Shown in pieces: positions 1 to 6,937 of a DNA stretch of 16,334 nt (within the stretch, counting starts at the first letter, position 1; the number at the start of each line of letters is the position of its first letter). The position numbers and the translations under genes were made by a program. The notes beneath the pieces are model-generated. The model ran no database searches. It saw only the letters and a list, made by a program, of their open reading frames with translations, and was not told the DNA's origin. This DNA comes from Deltaproteobacteria bacterium (GTDB taxonomy: Bacteria > Desulfobacterota > Desulfovibrionia > Desulfovibrionales > Desulfovibrionaceae), in assembly GCA_031280335.1 (NCBI GenBank), contig JAITGZ010000263.1:1-16334 (forward strand), in the 5' to 3' direction.

Positions 1-91
1 CGTCCCGCCTTTTACTCCCGCGCTGTTTTCAGGTTTTACGCCATAAAGGACTGTACCGCGAACGCGCCAGGCAAAAAGGAACCTGCCCCCC

Positions 92-120
92 TTGAATTTT
101 CCCGACACGCCTGTTATAGC
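92..120 (+). promoter_or_regulatory. Possible sigma70 promoter of the hnd operon
   Basis: A -35-like TTGAAT (92-97) is followed after 17 bases by TATAGC (115-120). This is the best sigma70-like pair in the 224 bases before hndA and would give a leader of about 95 nt. The leader contains a small hairpin (179-196). No operator is recognisable in bases 1-91. The call is pattern-based only. Confidence 0.35.
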
Positions 121-178
121 TGACAGGGCGGAAAAATTGCAAGCCGGTATGGTTCTCACCCTGGTTTACCCCCCCCGT

Positions 179-196
179 CCGGCGCACTTGCGCCGG
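179..196 (+). other. Leader hairpin just upstream of the hndA ribosome binding site
   Basis: CCGGCGC (179-185) pairs with GCGCCGG (190-196) around a 4-base loop, ending about 18 bases before the GGAGG at 215-219. There is no T-run, so it is not a standard terminator. It could stabilise the mRNA 5' end or affect translation. Confidence 0.4.
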
Positions 197-224
197 GCAT
201 CACCCCTTTGCCGCGGAGGTTGGC

Positions 225-713
225 ATGTCGCAGCAAGAACTACCCCAGGAAGGCTTCAAGAAATTGGAGTCTTTTCTCGGCACGTCGCTGGACGCTTCCA
301 GCAGAAACGAATCATCCTTGATCAAGGTTCTGTATGAGGCGCAGCACATTTTTGGATATCTGCCCAGAGAAGTAGTCTTTTTCATAGGCGAAAAACTCAA
401 TGTGCCGGTATCCAAAATCCACGGGGTCATCAGTTTTTATTCCTTTTTCACCACTACCCCCAAGGGGCGCAACCAGGTCAAGATTTGTCTGGGCACGGCC
501 TGCTTTGTGCGCGGGGCGGAAAAAATCGCCCGCGCACTGGAAAGCCGCCTGGGCATCAAGATTGGCGGCACCACTCCGGATAAACGGTACAGCCTGGAAG
601 CCCTGCGCTGCGTGGGCGCTTGCGGCCTGGCCCCGGTGGTGCTGGTGAACGACAAGGTTTACGGCAAGGTTGTGGAGGAAGACATGGGCTCAGTTCTGGA
701 ACAAAACCAGTAA
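225..713 (+). CDS. hndA: NuoE/HndA-like [2Fe-2S] subunit of NAD(P)-linked [FeFe] hydrogenase
   Basis: A 162-residue thioredoxin-like [2Fe-2S] protein of the NuoE family. The cluster ligands are visible as C88 and C93 (CLGTAC) and C129 and C133 (CVGAC). N-terminal helical residues 10-70 match the usual NuoE layout (motif YLPREVV, then GVISFYSFF). The ATG at 225 is supported by GGAGG at 215-219, five bases upstream. It is first in a three-gene operon, 12 bases before the NuoF-like gene, followed by an [FeFe] hydrogenase. In Hnd/HydABC complexes this subunit relays electrons near the flavin subunit in the cytoplasm. The family is clear; the hnd name rests on operon context and the likely Desulfovibrio-type host. 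Confidence 0.93.
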   Translation: MSQQELPQEGFKKLESFLGTSLDASSRNESSLIKVLYEAQHIFGYLPREVVFFIGEKLNVPVSKIHGVISFYSFFTTTPKGRNQVKICLGTACFVRGAEKIARALESRLGIKIGGTTPDKRYSLEALRCVGACGLAPVVLVNDKVYGKVVEEDMGSVLEQNQ

Positions 714-725
714 AAGGGTGAAATC

Positions 726-2603
726 ATGAAAAGACTCAACAGTTATGCCGAACTAGCCTCCGCCTGCGCCGCCTGTAAGCCCTTGCTGGAACTGCGGGAA
801 CAGACTGCGGACAAACCGCTGAAACGGGAGCTGCTCATTTGCGGCGGCACCGGCTGCCAGTCTTCCGACAGCGCGGACATACTGGCCAACCTGCAGACGG
901 AGATCAAGGCCGCCGGCCTGGAAGACAAGGCCTCGGCTCAAATTACCGGCTGCTTTGGCTTTTGCGAAAAAGGCCCCATTGTCAAGGTTTTTCCGGATGA
1001 TGTCTTTTATATTGAGGTCAAGCCGGAAGACGCCGGAGAAATAGTGCAAAGCCATCTGCGCAACAATACCATTGTGCGCCGCCTGCTGTACGAAGACCCC
1101 GCCAGGCCGGGCGTGTTTCTGGAAAAGCAGGGCGAAATGAATTTTTACAAAAAGCAGCTGCGCATAGCCCTGGAAAACTGCGGGCGGATCAACCCGGAAA
1201 AGATTGAAGAATACATCGCGGCGGAAGGCTACCAGGCCATTGCCCGCTGCCTGCAATCCATGACCCCGGAGGATGTGGTCAAAGAGGTTACGGATTCCGG
1301 CCTGAGCGGGCGCGGCGGCGGCGGCTTCCCCACCGGGGTCAAGTGGGCGGCGGCGGCGCGTCAGCCCAAAGGCAAAAAATATATGGTCTGCAATGCGGAT
1401 GAGGGCGACCCCGGCGCGTTCATGGACCGCTCCATTCTGGAGGGGGACCCGCACAGCGTGATCGAAGGCATGCTCATCGCGGCCTATGCCTTTGGCTCGG
1501 ACCAGGGCTATGTCTATATCCGGGCGGAATACCCCCTGGCCATTCAGCGCCTGTCCAGAGCGGTGGAGCAGGCCCATGCCGCCGGGCTGCTGGGCGAGAA
1601 TATTCTGGGTTCAGGCTTCTCCTTCAACCTGGAACTCAAGTACGGGGCCGGGGCCTTTGTCTGCGGCGAAGAGACCGCCCTTTTGCGCTCGGTGGAAGGC
1701 GGACGCGGCGAGCCTACCTCCAAGCCGCCCTTTCCGGCGGAGCAGGGGCTTTGGAATAAGCCGACCATCATCAACAATGTGGAAACCCTGGCCAATGTGC
1801 CCAAAATCCTGCGCCGGGGGGCCAAGTGGTTTTCAGCCATAGGCACGGAAAAATCCAAAGGCACCAAGGTTTTCGCCCTGGCCGGCAAGATCAACAATGT
1901 CGGCCTGGTGGAAGTGCCCATGGGCATCACCCTGCGGGAAATCATCTATGAAATAGGCGGCGGCATAAAAAACGGCAAAAAATTCAAGGCGGTGCAGACG
2001 GGCGGGCCTTCCGGCGGCTGCATCAGCGAAGAGAATATGGATATCAAAATCGATTATGCCTCCCTTTCTTCCATCGGCTCCATGATGGGATCCGGCGGCA
2101 TGATCGTCATGGATGAAGAAAACTGCATGGTGGATATAGCCAAATTCTATCTGGAATTCACCATGGAGGAATCCTGCGGCAAATGTACGCCCTGCCGGGT
2201 GGGCAACGTGCGTATGCATGAGATGCTGAAGGCCATCACCAAAGGTCAGGGCACGCCCGAACATATGGAAAAACTTCAGAGCCTGGGCAAGGTGATTCAA
2301 GATACCGCCCTGTGCGGTCTGGGCCAGACCTCCCCCAACCCGGTGATCAGCACCATGCGCTTCTTCCGCCATGAATACGAGGCGCATATCCACGATAAAC
2401 GCTGCCCCTCCGGGGTCTGCCGCGATCTGCTGGATTATGTGATCACCGAAGAATGCATCGGCTGCGGCAAATGCCTGAAAAACTGCCCGGCCAACTGCAT
2501 CAGCGGTGAACGCAAAGAACTGCACGTGATTGACCGCGCCAAATGCATCAAGTGCGGCACCTGCGAAGGTGCCTGCCCCAAAAAGGCCATCATCCGCAAA
2601 TAG
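726..2603 (+). CDS. hndC: NuoF-like flavin subunit (HndB/HndC-type fusion) of NAD(P)-linked [FeFe] hydrogenase
   Basis: A 625-residue diaphorase subunit. Residues 35-112 form an N-terminal thioredoxin-like [2Fe-2S] domain with C39, C44, C76 and C80. The FMN/NAD(H)-binding core follows, with GRGGGGFPTGVKW (196-208) and NADEGDPGAFMDR (223-235). The [4Fe-4S] site is C484, C487, C490 (ESCGKCTPC) and C530. A C-terminal ferredoxin domain carries C577/C580/C583/C587 and C607/C610/C613/C617, enough for two [4Fe-4S] clusters. As I recall it, the Hnd complex of Solidesulfovibrio fructosivorans has the N-terminal domain as separate HndB; here it is fused, as in Thermotoga HydB-type subunits. The protein should bind FMN, NAD(P)H and electrons from HndA and HndD, and is the expected site of bifurcation in such complexes. 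The ribosome binding site is weak (AGGGTGAA), which fits coupling to hndA. Confidence 0.94.
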   Translation: MKRLNSYAELASACAACKPLLELREQTADKPLKRELLICGGTGCQSSDSADILANLQTEIKAAGLEDKASAQITGCFGFCEKGPIVKVFPDDVFYIEVKPEDAGEIVQSHLRNNTIVRRLLYEDPARPGVFLEKQGEMNFYKKQLRIALENCGRINPEKIEEYIAAEGYQAIARCLQSMTPEDVVKEVTDSGLSGRGGGGFPTGVKWAAAARQPKGKKYMVCNADEGDPGAFMDRSILEGDPHSVIEGMLIAAYAFGSDQGYVYIRAEYPLAIQRLSRAVEQAHAAGLLGENILGSGFSFNLELKYGAGAFVCGEETALLRSVEGGRGEPTSKPPFPAEQGLWNKPTIINNVETLANVPKILRRGAKWFSAIGTEKSKGTKVFALAGKINNVGLVEVPMGITLREIIYEIGGGIKNGKKFKAVQTGGPSGGCISEENMDIKIDYASLSSIGSMMGSGGMIVMDEENCMVDIAKFYLEFTMEESCGKCTPCRVGNVRMHEMLKAITKGQGTPEHMEKLQSLGKVIQDTALCGLGQTSPNPVISTMRFFRHEYEAHIHDKRCPSGVCRDLLDYVITEECIGCGKCLKNCPANCISGERKELHVIDRAKCIKCGTCEGACPKKAIIRK

Positions 2604-2609
2604 AGGACG

Positions 2610-2674
2610 GCGCGGAAGCCCCGCGCATCGTAAAAAGGGAAACCGTTCAATAAAGTTTTACCGGCCTTGGGCCG
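2610..2674 (+). other. Two small hairpins in the hndC-hndD gap
   Basis: GCGCGG (2610-2615) pairs with CCGCGC (2621-2626), and CGGCC (2662-2666) pairs with GGCCG (2670-2674). The second stem ends a few bases before the hndD ribosome binding site (TGAGGAC, about 2680-2686). There is no U-tract, so read-through is expected. They may act in mRNA processing or in tuning hndD translation. This is visible structure only, with no known family. Confidence 0.3.
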
Positions 2675-2689
2675 TTATGTGAGGACTTC

Positions 2690-4426
2690 ATGGTCAATCT
2701 CACCATAAACGGGAAAGCGGTGGCGGTGCCTGAGGGCTCCACCATTCTGGATGCGGCGAAGAAACTGAACATCCATATTCCCACCCTGTGTTTTCTGGAT
2801 TTGCACAATCTTAAAATGGTCAATAAAACCGCCTCCTGCCGGGTGTGCATGGTGGAAATGACCGGCCGGCGCGCCCTGGCCCCGTCCTGCTCCACCCCGG
2901 TATCACCGGGCATGGAAATACAAACCCACAGCTCCCGCGCCATTCAGGCCCGGCGGGCGGTGGTGGAGCTTATCCTGTCCAATCACCCCAAAACCTGCCT
3001 GACCTGCCCCAAAAACACCAACTGCGAATTGCAGGCCCTGGCCGCCGAACTTGGCCTTACCCACATCCGTTACACCGGCAAGACGCACACCCACACCCTG
3101 GATAAATCCAGCCCGGCCCTGACGCGGGACATGAATAAATGCGTACTCTGCCGCCGCTGCGAGACCATGTGCAACCAGGTACAGACCGTCAATGCCCTTT
3201 CAGGGGTGAACCGTGGCTTCAATACCATGGTCGGCACGGCCTTTGATATGCCCATTGTTGAAACCGCCTGCGTCTCCTGCGGCCAGTGCGTGGCCGTATG
3301 CCCCACGGCGGCCCTGTCAGAAGTAAGTAACATGCAGAAGCTTTGGGACGTCCTGGCGGACAGGGACAAGTTTGTGGTGGTGCAAACCGCCCCGGCCGTG
3401 CGAGCCGCCCTGGGTGAGGCCTTTGGCCTGCCCCCCGGCCGGGCTGTAACCGGTAAAATGGTCTCCGCCCTGCATCAGCTTGGCTTTGACCGGGTCTTTG
3501 ACACCAATTTCAGCGCGGATCTCACCATCATGGAAGAGGCCAAAGAATTTTTGAACCGGGTCAAAAACGGCGGGCGGCTGCCCATTCTGACCAGTTGCTG
3601 CCCCGGTTGGGTCAAATTTTTTGAACACCAGTTCCACGACCTGATGGATGTGCCCTCCACCTGCAAGTCGCCGCAGCAAATGTTCGGGGCCGTTGCCAAA
3701 ACCTACCTGGCCCAACAGCTTAATGTGGACCCTGAAAAAATGGTCGTGGTTTCGATTATGCCCTGCCTGGCCAAAAAATATGAGGCCGGCCGAGCGGAAC
3801 TGACCGTGAACGGCCTGCCGGAAATAGACCTGGTACTCACCACCCGTGAACTGGCCAGGGTCATCCATGAAGCCGGCATAGACTTCGCCGCCCTGCCCGA
3901 CGACAAGTACGACGACCCCCTGGGCGAATCCAGCGGCGCGGCGGATATTTTTGCCATCAGCGGCGGGGTGCTGGAGGCGGCCCTGCGCACCTCCTACGAA
4001 TGGCTCACCGGCAAGACTTTGGAAAAAGTGGAGTTTGAAGCGCTGCGCGGCTTTACCGGCATCAAGGAGGCCCTTGTCCCGGTGGGCGATCTTACCGTCA
4101 AAGTGGCGGTGGCCAGCGGCCTGGGCAACGCCAGAAAACTGCTGGAAGATGTGCGCGCCGGCAAGTCCGATTATCACGCCATTGAAGTCATGGCCTGCCC
4201 CGGCGGTTGCATCGACGGCGGCGGTCAGCCCTACCACCACGGTAACTTCTCCATCCTCGAAAAACGTATGCAGGCCATCCTGGGAGAGGATAAAGGCAAA
4301 AAATTGCGCAAATCCCACGAAAACCCCTTCATCCAAAAACTCTATGCCGAATTTCTGGGTGAACCCAACGGACACCTGGCCCACAAACTCTTACACACCA
4401 ACTATGTAAAACGGCAGAAAATGTAA
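2690..4426 (+). CDS. hndD: [FeFe] hydrogenase catalytic subunit, HndD type
   Basis: A 578-residue [FeFe] hydrogenase with the M3 domain layout. An N-terminal [2Fe-2S] ferredoxin domain has C34, C50, C53 and C67. The His-ligated [4Fe-4S] site is H99, C103, C106 and C112. A two-cluster ferredoxin domain has C151/C154/C157/C161 and C194/C197/C200/C204. The H-cluster motifs are all intact: TSCCPGW (proton-relay C303, ligand C304), MPCLAKK (C359) and MACPGGCIDGGGQP (C503, C507). The small-subunit-like C-terminal tail (about 520-578) is fused, as usual in cytosolic enzymes. No Tat signal is present, so it should be cytoplasmic. With the two preceding genes it would form a trimeric hydrogenase coupling H2 to NAD(P) and ferredoxin. 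Maturases HydEFG are not in the window. Confidence 0.96.
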   Translation: MVNLTINGKAVAVPEGSTILDAAKKLNIHIPTLCFLDLHNLKMVNKTASCRVCMVEMTGRRALAPSCSTPVSPGMEIQTHSSRAIQARRAVVELILSNHPKTCLTCPKNTNCELQALAAELGLTHIRYTGKTHTHTLDKSSPALTRDMNKCVLCRRCETMCNQVQTVNALSGVNRGFNTMVGTAFDMPIVETACVSCGQCVAVCPTAALSEVSNMQKLWDVLADRDKFVVVQTAPAVRAALGEAFGLPPGRAVTGKMVSALHQLGFDRVFDTNFSADLTIMEEAKEFLNRVKNGGRLPILTSCCPGWVKFFEHQFHDLMDVPSTCKSPQQMFGAVAKTYLAQQLNVDPEKMVVVSIMPCLAKKYEAGRAELTVNGLPEIDLVLTTRELARVIHEAGIDFAALPDDKYDDPLGESSGAADIFAISGGVLEAALRTSYEWLTGKTLEKVEFEALRGFTGIKEALVPVGDLTVKVAVASGLGNARKLLEDVRAGKSDYHAIEVMACPGGCIDGGGQPYHHGNFSILEKRMQAILGEDKGKKLRKSHENPFIQKLYAEFLGEPNGHLAHKLLHTNYVKRQKM

Positions 4427-4443
4427 CCGCATAACAACAAAAA

Positions 4444-4474
4444 CCCGCCTCCCCCCAAATATGGAGGAGGCGGG
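4444..4474 (-). terminator. Hairpin with T-run on the - strand, between hndD and the small secreted gene
   Basis: CCCGCCTCC (4444-4452) pairs with GGAGGCGGG (4466-4474). Read on the - strand, the stem is followed by a T-rich run (complement of 4433-4443), as in an intrinsic terminator for the leftward gene ending at 4551. On the + strand it follows hndD by 17 bases but lacks a T-run, so any stop there would be weak or at the mRNA-end stabilising level. Confidence 0.5.
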
Positions 4475-4530
4475 GAACGGTGATGCGCTTTTTCAAGCCT
4501 GCGGAACCAACGGCGTATCAGAAAGGCAGT

Positions 4531-4564
4531 AATAACCTGAAAGTGGCGGGTTATTTCTGTTTTT
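4531..4564 (+). terminator. Weak possible terminator of the hnd operon
   Basis: AATAACC (4531-4537) and GGTTATT (4549-4555) can pair, and TCTGTTTTT follows. The stem is AT-rich and short with an 11-base loop, so stability is low. It overlaps the last codons of the convergent small gene, meaning both transcripts would end within a shared region of about 120 bp. Confidence 0.25.
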
Positions 4565-4838
4565 CAATGACCAGCTTACAGGGATAAGCCCTTTCGCTGC
4601 TTCCATTCCCGTCGGCCATGGCGACAACCCTCCAGCCCCTGTCATAGATATCCGCTATGGTTACGCCCTGAAGCCCGGATTTATTGCAATCGAATACAAG
4701 GTTCCTTTCGCCGTCAAATGAATTTATGCGCCGGGCGTAGCAAAAATCACCTTGCAGCGTTGCGGCCCGCGCAAAAGACGCGGGCATGACCACGCCGGCG
4801 GCCAAAAGCAGCGCGGCAAGCAAAAAAAATCTGGACAT
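4551..4838 (-). CDS. Small exported hypothetical protein with three cysteines
   Basis: A 95-residue protein that I do not recognise. It has a clear Sec signal peptide: MSRFF, a hydrophobic stretch (residues 4-20) and an Ala-Arg-Ala site with likely cleavage after residue 25. The mature part is about 70 residues with cysteines at 33, 51 and 87, aromatic residues and no lipobox, so a free periplasmic or secreted protein is likely. Two of the three cysteines could form a disulfide. The ATG at 4838 is backed by AGGAGG (complement of 4843-4848). It is a single gene, convergent with the hnd operon and reading away from rpsA. No clear promoter was found upstream. The function is unknown. Confidence 0.75.
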   Translation of the reverse strand: MSRFFLLAALLLAAGVVMPASFARAATLQGDFCYARRINSFDGERNLVFDCNKSGLQGVTIADIYDRGWRVVAMADGNGSSERAYPCKLVIEKQK

Positions 4839-4950
4839 ATTTCCTCCTGGGGTGATTGCCCGTAGGGCAGTGTCGCGGCGCGCAATTCCTTCATATCCGC
4901 ATATAGCAAAAAATTGACGCGGGCTTGGGGCCGCGCGAAGTGATGGTTTA

Positions 4951-5009
4951 ATGCAGAGGGGGTCCGGGGGGAATCATTCCCCCCGGACGGGGTTTGGGGC
5001 GGCAGCCCC
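4951..5009 (-). repeat. GC-rich palindromic repeat, copy A (59 bp), downstream of rpsA
   Basis: Read on the - strand, this 59-base unit matches copy B at 9796-9854 (+ strand) at about 53 of 59 positions. It has two stem-loops: GGGGC/GCCCC, extendable to TTGGGGC/GCCCCAA, and a near-perfect 25-base palindrome (4963-4987) with arms of 12 bases. It follows the rpsA stop by about 50 bases, as copy B follows the polA stop, so both could act in 3'-end formation. No U-tract follows, so a REP-like or mobile small repeat is equally possible. The rest of the 220-base gap between the small gene and rpsA holds nothing else I can support. Confidence 0.7.
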
Positions 5010-5059
5010 AAAATTCAAGAAGGCGCATCTATATAGAGCAATTTCACCTTGGAGCGGCT

Positions 5060-6808
5060 CTAATCCCCGGCTTCTTCGTCGCTTTCTTCCAGCTTTTGTT
5101 TCAAAATGTCGCCCAAATTCTGCCCGCCGCCGTCCGTGCCGGCGGCGCGGCCCTCGCGGGCGGGGGTCGTCTTTTTACGCTGCTCTTCGCCTTCTTCTTT
5201 GAGTTGTTTTATGGAAAGGCCCAGGCGGCGTTCTTCGGCGGAAACATGGATGACCTTGGCCTCAATAGTAACGCCTTCTTTATAGAATTCGGCCGGGCTT
5301 TTGATCTTTTTACTGCTGATTTCAGACACATGCACGAGGCCTTCAATGCCTTCCTGCACTTCCACAAAAAGGCCGAAATCGGTGATATTGGTGATTACCC
5401 CGTTAATGACCGCGCCTTCGGGGTATTTATCCGGCACATAGCCCCAGGGGTCTTCCTGCAGTTGTTTTATGCCCAGGGTGAATTTTTCGTTTTCCTGATC
5501 CACGGTAAGCACCTTGGCTTGCACCACATCGCCCACTTTATAGACTTCGTTGGGATGGCGGATTTTTTTGGTCCAGCTTATGTCCGAAACATGAATCAAC
5601 CCGTCAATGCCGTCTTCAATACCTATAAATATGCCGAATTCAGTGATGTTTTTAATCTCTCCCTCCAGAATGGTGCCTTCAGGAAACTTGACCGCCACCA
5701 CTTCCCAGGGATTTTCTTTGATCTGTTTCATGCCCAGGGAAATGCGCTTTTTGGAGGAATCCACCCCCAGCACCACCACCTCCGCCTCATCGCCCAGATG
5801 GACCATTTGGGAAGGATGACGGAGCTTGCGCGTCCAGGACATTTCAGAAATATGCACCAACCCTTCCACCCCTGACTCCATTTCCACAAAGGCCCCGTAA
5901 TCCACCAGGTTGGTTATCTTGCCTTTGAAAGTGGCCCCGATGGGGAACTTGGCGTTTATATCCCGCCAGGGGTCGTCCATCATCTGCTTCAGTCCCAGGG
6001 AAACCTTGTTGTTTTCTTTATCAAAGGAAAGCACCTTCAGTTTCAATTCCTGACCCAGGCTGACCATCTCCTTGGGATGGCGGATGCGCTTCCAGGACAT
6101 GTCGGTGATGTGCAAAAGCCCGTCCAGGCCGCCCAAATCCACAAATACGCCATATTCGGTAACGTTTTTGACCCGTCCGCACACCACCTGCCCTTCTTCC
6201 AGCGTGGTCAGCAGCCCCTGGCGTTTGGAATCGCGATCTTCTTCCAGCAGCACGCGGCGGGAGACAATGACGTTACTGCGGCGGCGGTTTATTTTAAGTA
6301 CACGGAATTCATATTCTTTGTTGACCAGGGCATCCATATCGGGCACCGGGCGTAAATCCACATGCGAACCGGGCAAAAAGGCCTCCACCCCATTCAGGTC
6401 AACGGTATAGCCGCCTTTGATCCGGCGGACGATGCGCCCGGTACAGATACCCCCGTTTTCCAGCACATTCTCCAACTGATCAAACACCTGCATACGCTTG
6501 GCTTTTTCATAGGACAGGGTGATGGAGCCTTCCTGCTCGTTTTTGCGCACCACAAAAACATCCACCTTGTCGCCCACGGATACCCCAAGCTTGCCGCCGG
6601 AGTCGGTGAATTCCGCAATGGGGATTTGCCCCTCGGATTTGAAATTCACGTCCACCAGCACGGAATCGGCATCAATGCGAACAATTTCTCCTTTGACAAT
6701 GGAGTTTTCTTCCAAATTGCCAAAGTCAGGGTTCAAATACTTTTCCAGGGCGCTTTCAAAATTGATTTCGCCCTCAAGGGCGGGGGCCTGTTCCGGTTTT
6801 ACTGACAT
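5060..6808 (-). CDS. rpsA: 30S ribosomal protein S1
   Basis: A 582-residue protein with six S1 RNA-binding domains at about residues 36-104, 118-186, 204-274, 290-361, 377-448 and 464-535. Domains 3-6 are strongly alike (repeats of the type GLVHISEMSWT..). The charged, flexible tail (540-582) is rich in Glu, Lys and Gly. S1 binds mRNA on the small ribosomal subunit and aids initiation. The frame stays open upstream to an ATG at 6934, but the start at 6808 (MSVKPEQ) is chosen. It has AAGGAG nine bases upstream, and the extra 42 residues would be Phe-rich, unlike S1, and would run to within 3 bases of polA. It is transcribed divergently from polA. Confidence 0.97.
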   Translation of the reverse strand: MSVKPEQAPALEGEINFESALEKYLNPDFGNLEENSIVKGEIVRIDADSVLVDVNFKSEGQIPIAEFTDSGGKLGVSVGDKVDVFVVRKNEQEGSITLSYEKAKRMQVFDQLENVLENGGICTGRIVRRIKGGYTVDLNGVEAFLPGSHVDLRPVPDMDALVNKEYEFRVLKINRRRSNVIVSRRVLLEEDRDSKRQGLLTTLEEGQVVCGRVKNVTEYGVFVDLGGLDGLLHITDMSWKRIRHPKEMVSLGQELKLKVLSFDKENNKVSLGLKQMMDDPWRDINAKFPIGATFKGKITNLVDYGAFVEMESGVEGLVHISEMSWTRKLRHPSQMVHLGDEAEVVVLGVDSSKKRISLGMKQIKENPWEVVAVKFPEGTILEGEIKNITEFGIFIGIEDGIDGLIHVSDISWTKKIRHPNEVYKVGDVVQAKVLTVDQENEKFTLGIKQLQEDPWGYVPDKYPEGAVINGVITNITDFGLFVEVQEGIEGLVHVSEISSKKIKSPAEFYKEGVTIEAKVIHVSAEERRLGLSIKQLKEEGEEQRKKTTPAREGRAAGTDGGGQNLGDILKQKLEESDEEAGD

Positions 6809-6875
6809 CAGGGGGGTCTCCTTAAAAGACGCAAGATTACCTTGAAAAAAACCGCAGCTTCGTTCAAAGTGGCTT

Positions 6876-6904
6876 TTCATACCAAAATAGTCGAACTTAT
6901 ACAA
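6876..6904 (-). promoter_or_regulatory. Possible rpsA promoter in the rpsA-polA divergent region
   Basis: On the - strand, TTGTAT (6904-6899) and TATGAA (6881-6876) are spaced by 17 bases, placing the rpsA start of transcription about 60 bases before its ATG. On the opposite strand TTTTCA (6874-6879) and TTATAC (6897-6902), also 17 apart, could serve polA. The two promoters would then overlap face to face. This comes from pattern matching only. Confidence 0.3.
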
Positions 6905-6937
6905 CCGGAAAAACATAAAGGAAATTAAGGACAAAAT

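Noticed and set aside
4994..5875. 293-codon + strand frame inside rpsA
   Set aside because: Antisense to rpsA, with Phe/His/Gln-rich composition and no recognisable domain.
6809..6934. 42-residue N-terminal extension of ribosomal protein S1
   Set aside because: The start at 6808 has a good AAGGAG and matches S1 proteins. The extension would run through the promoter region to within 3 bases of polA.
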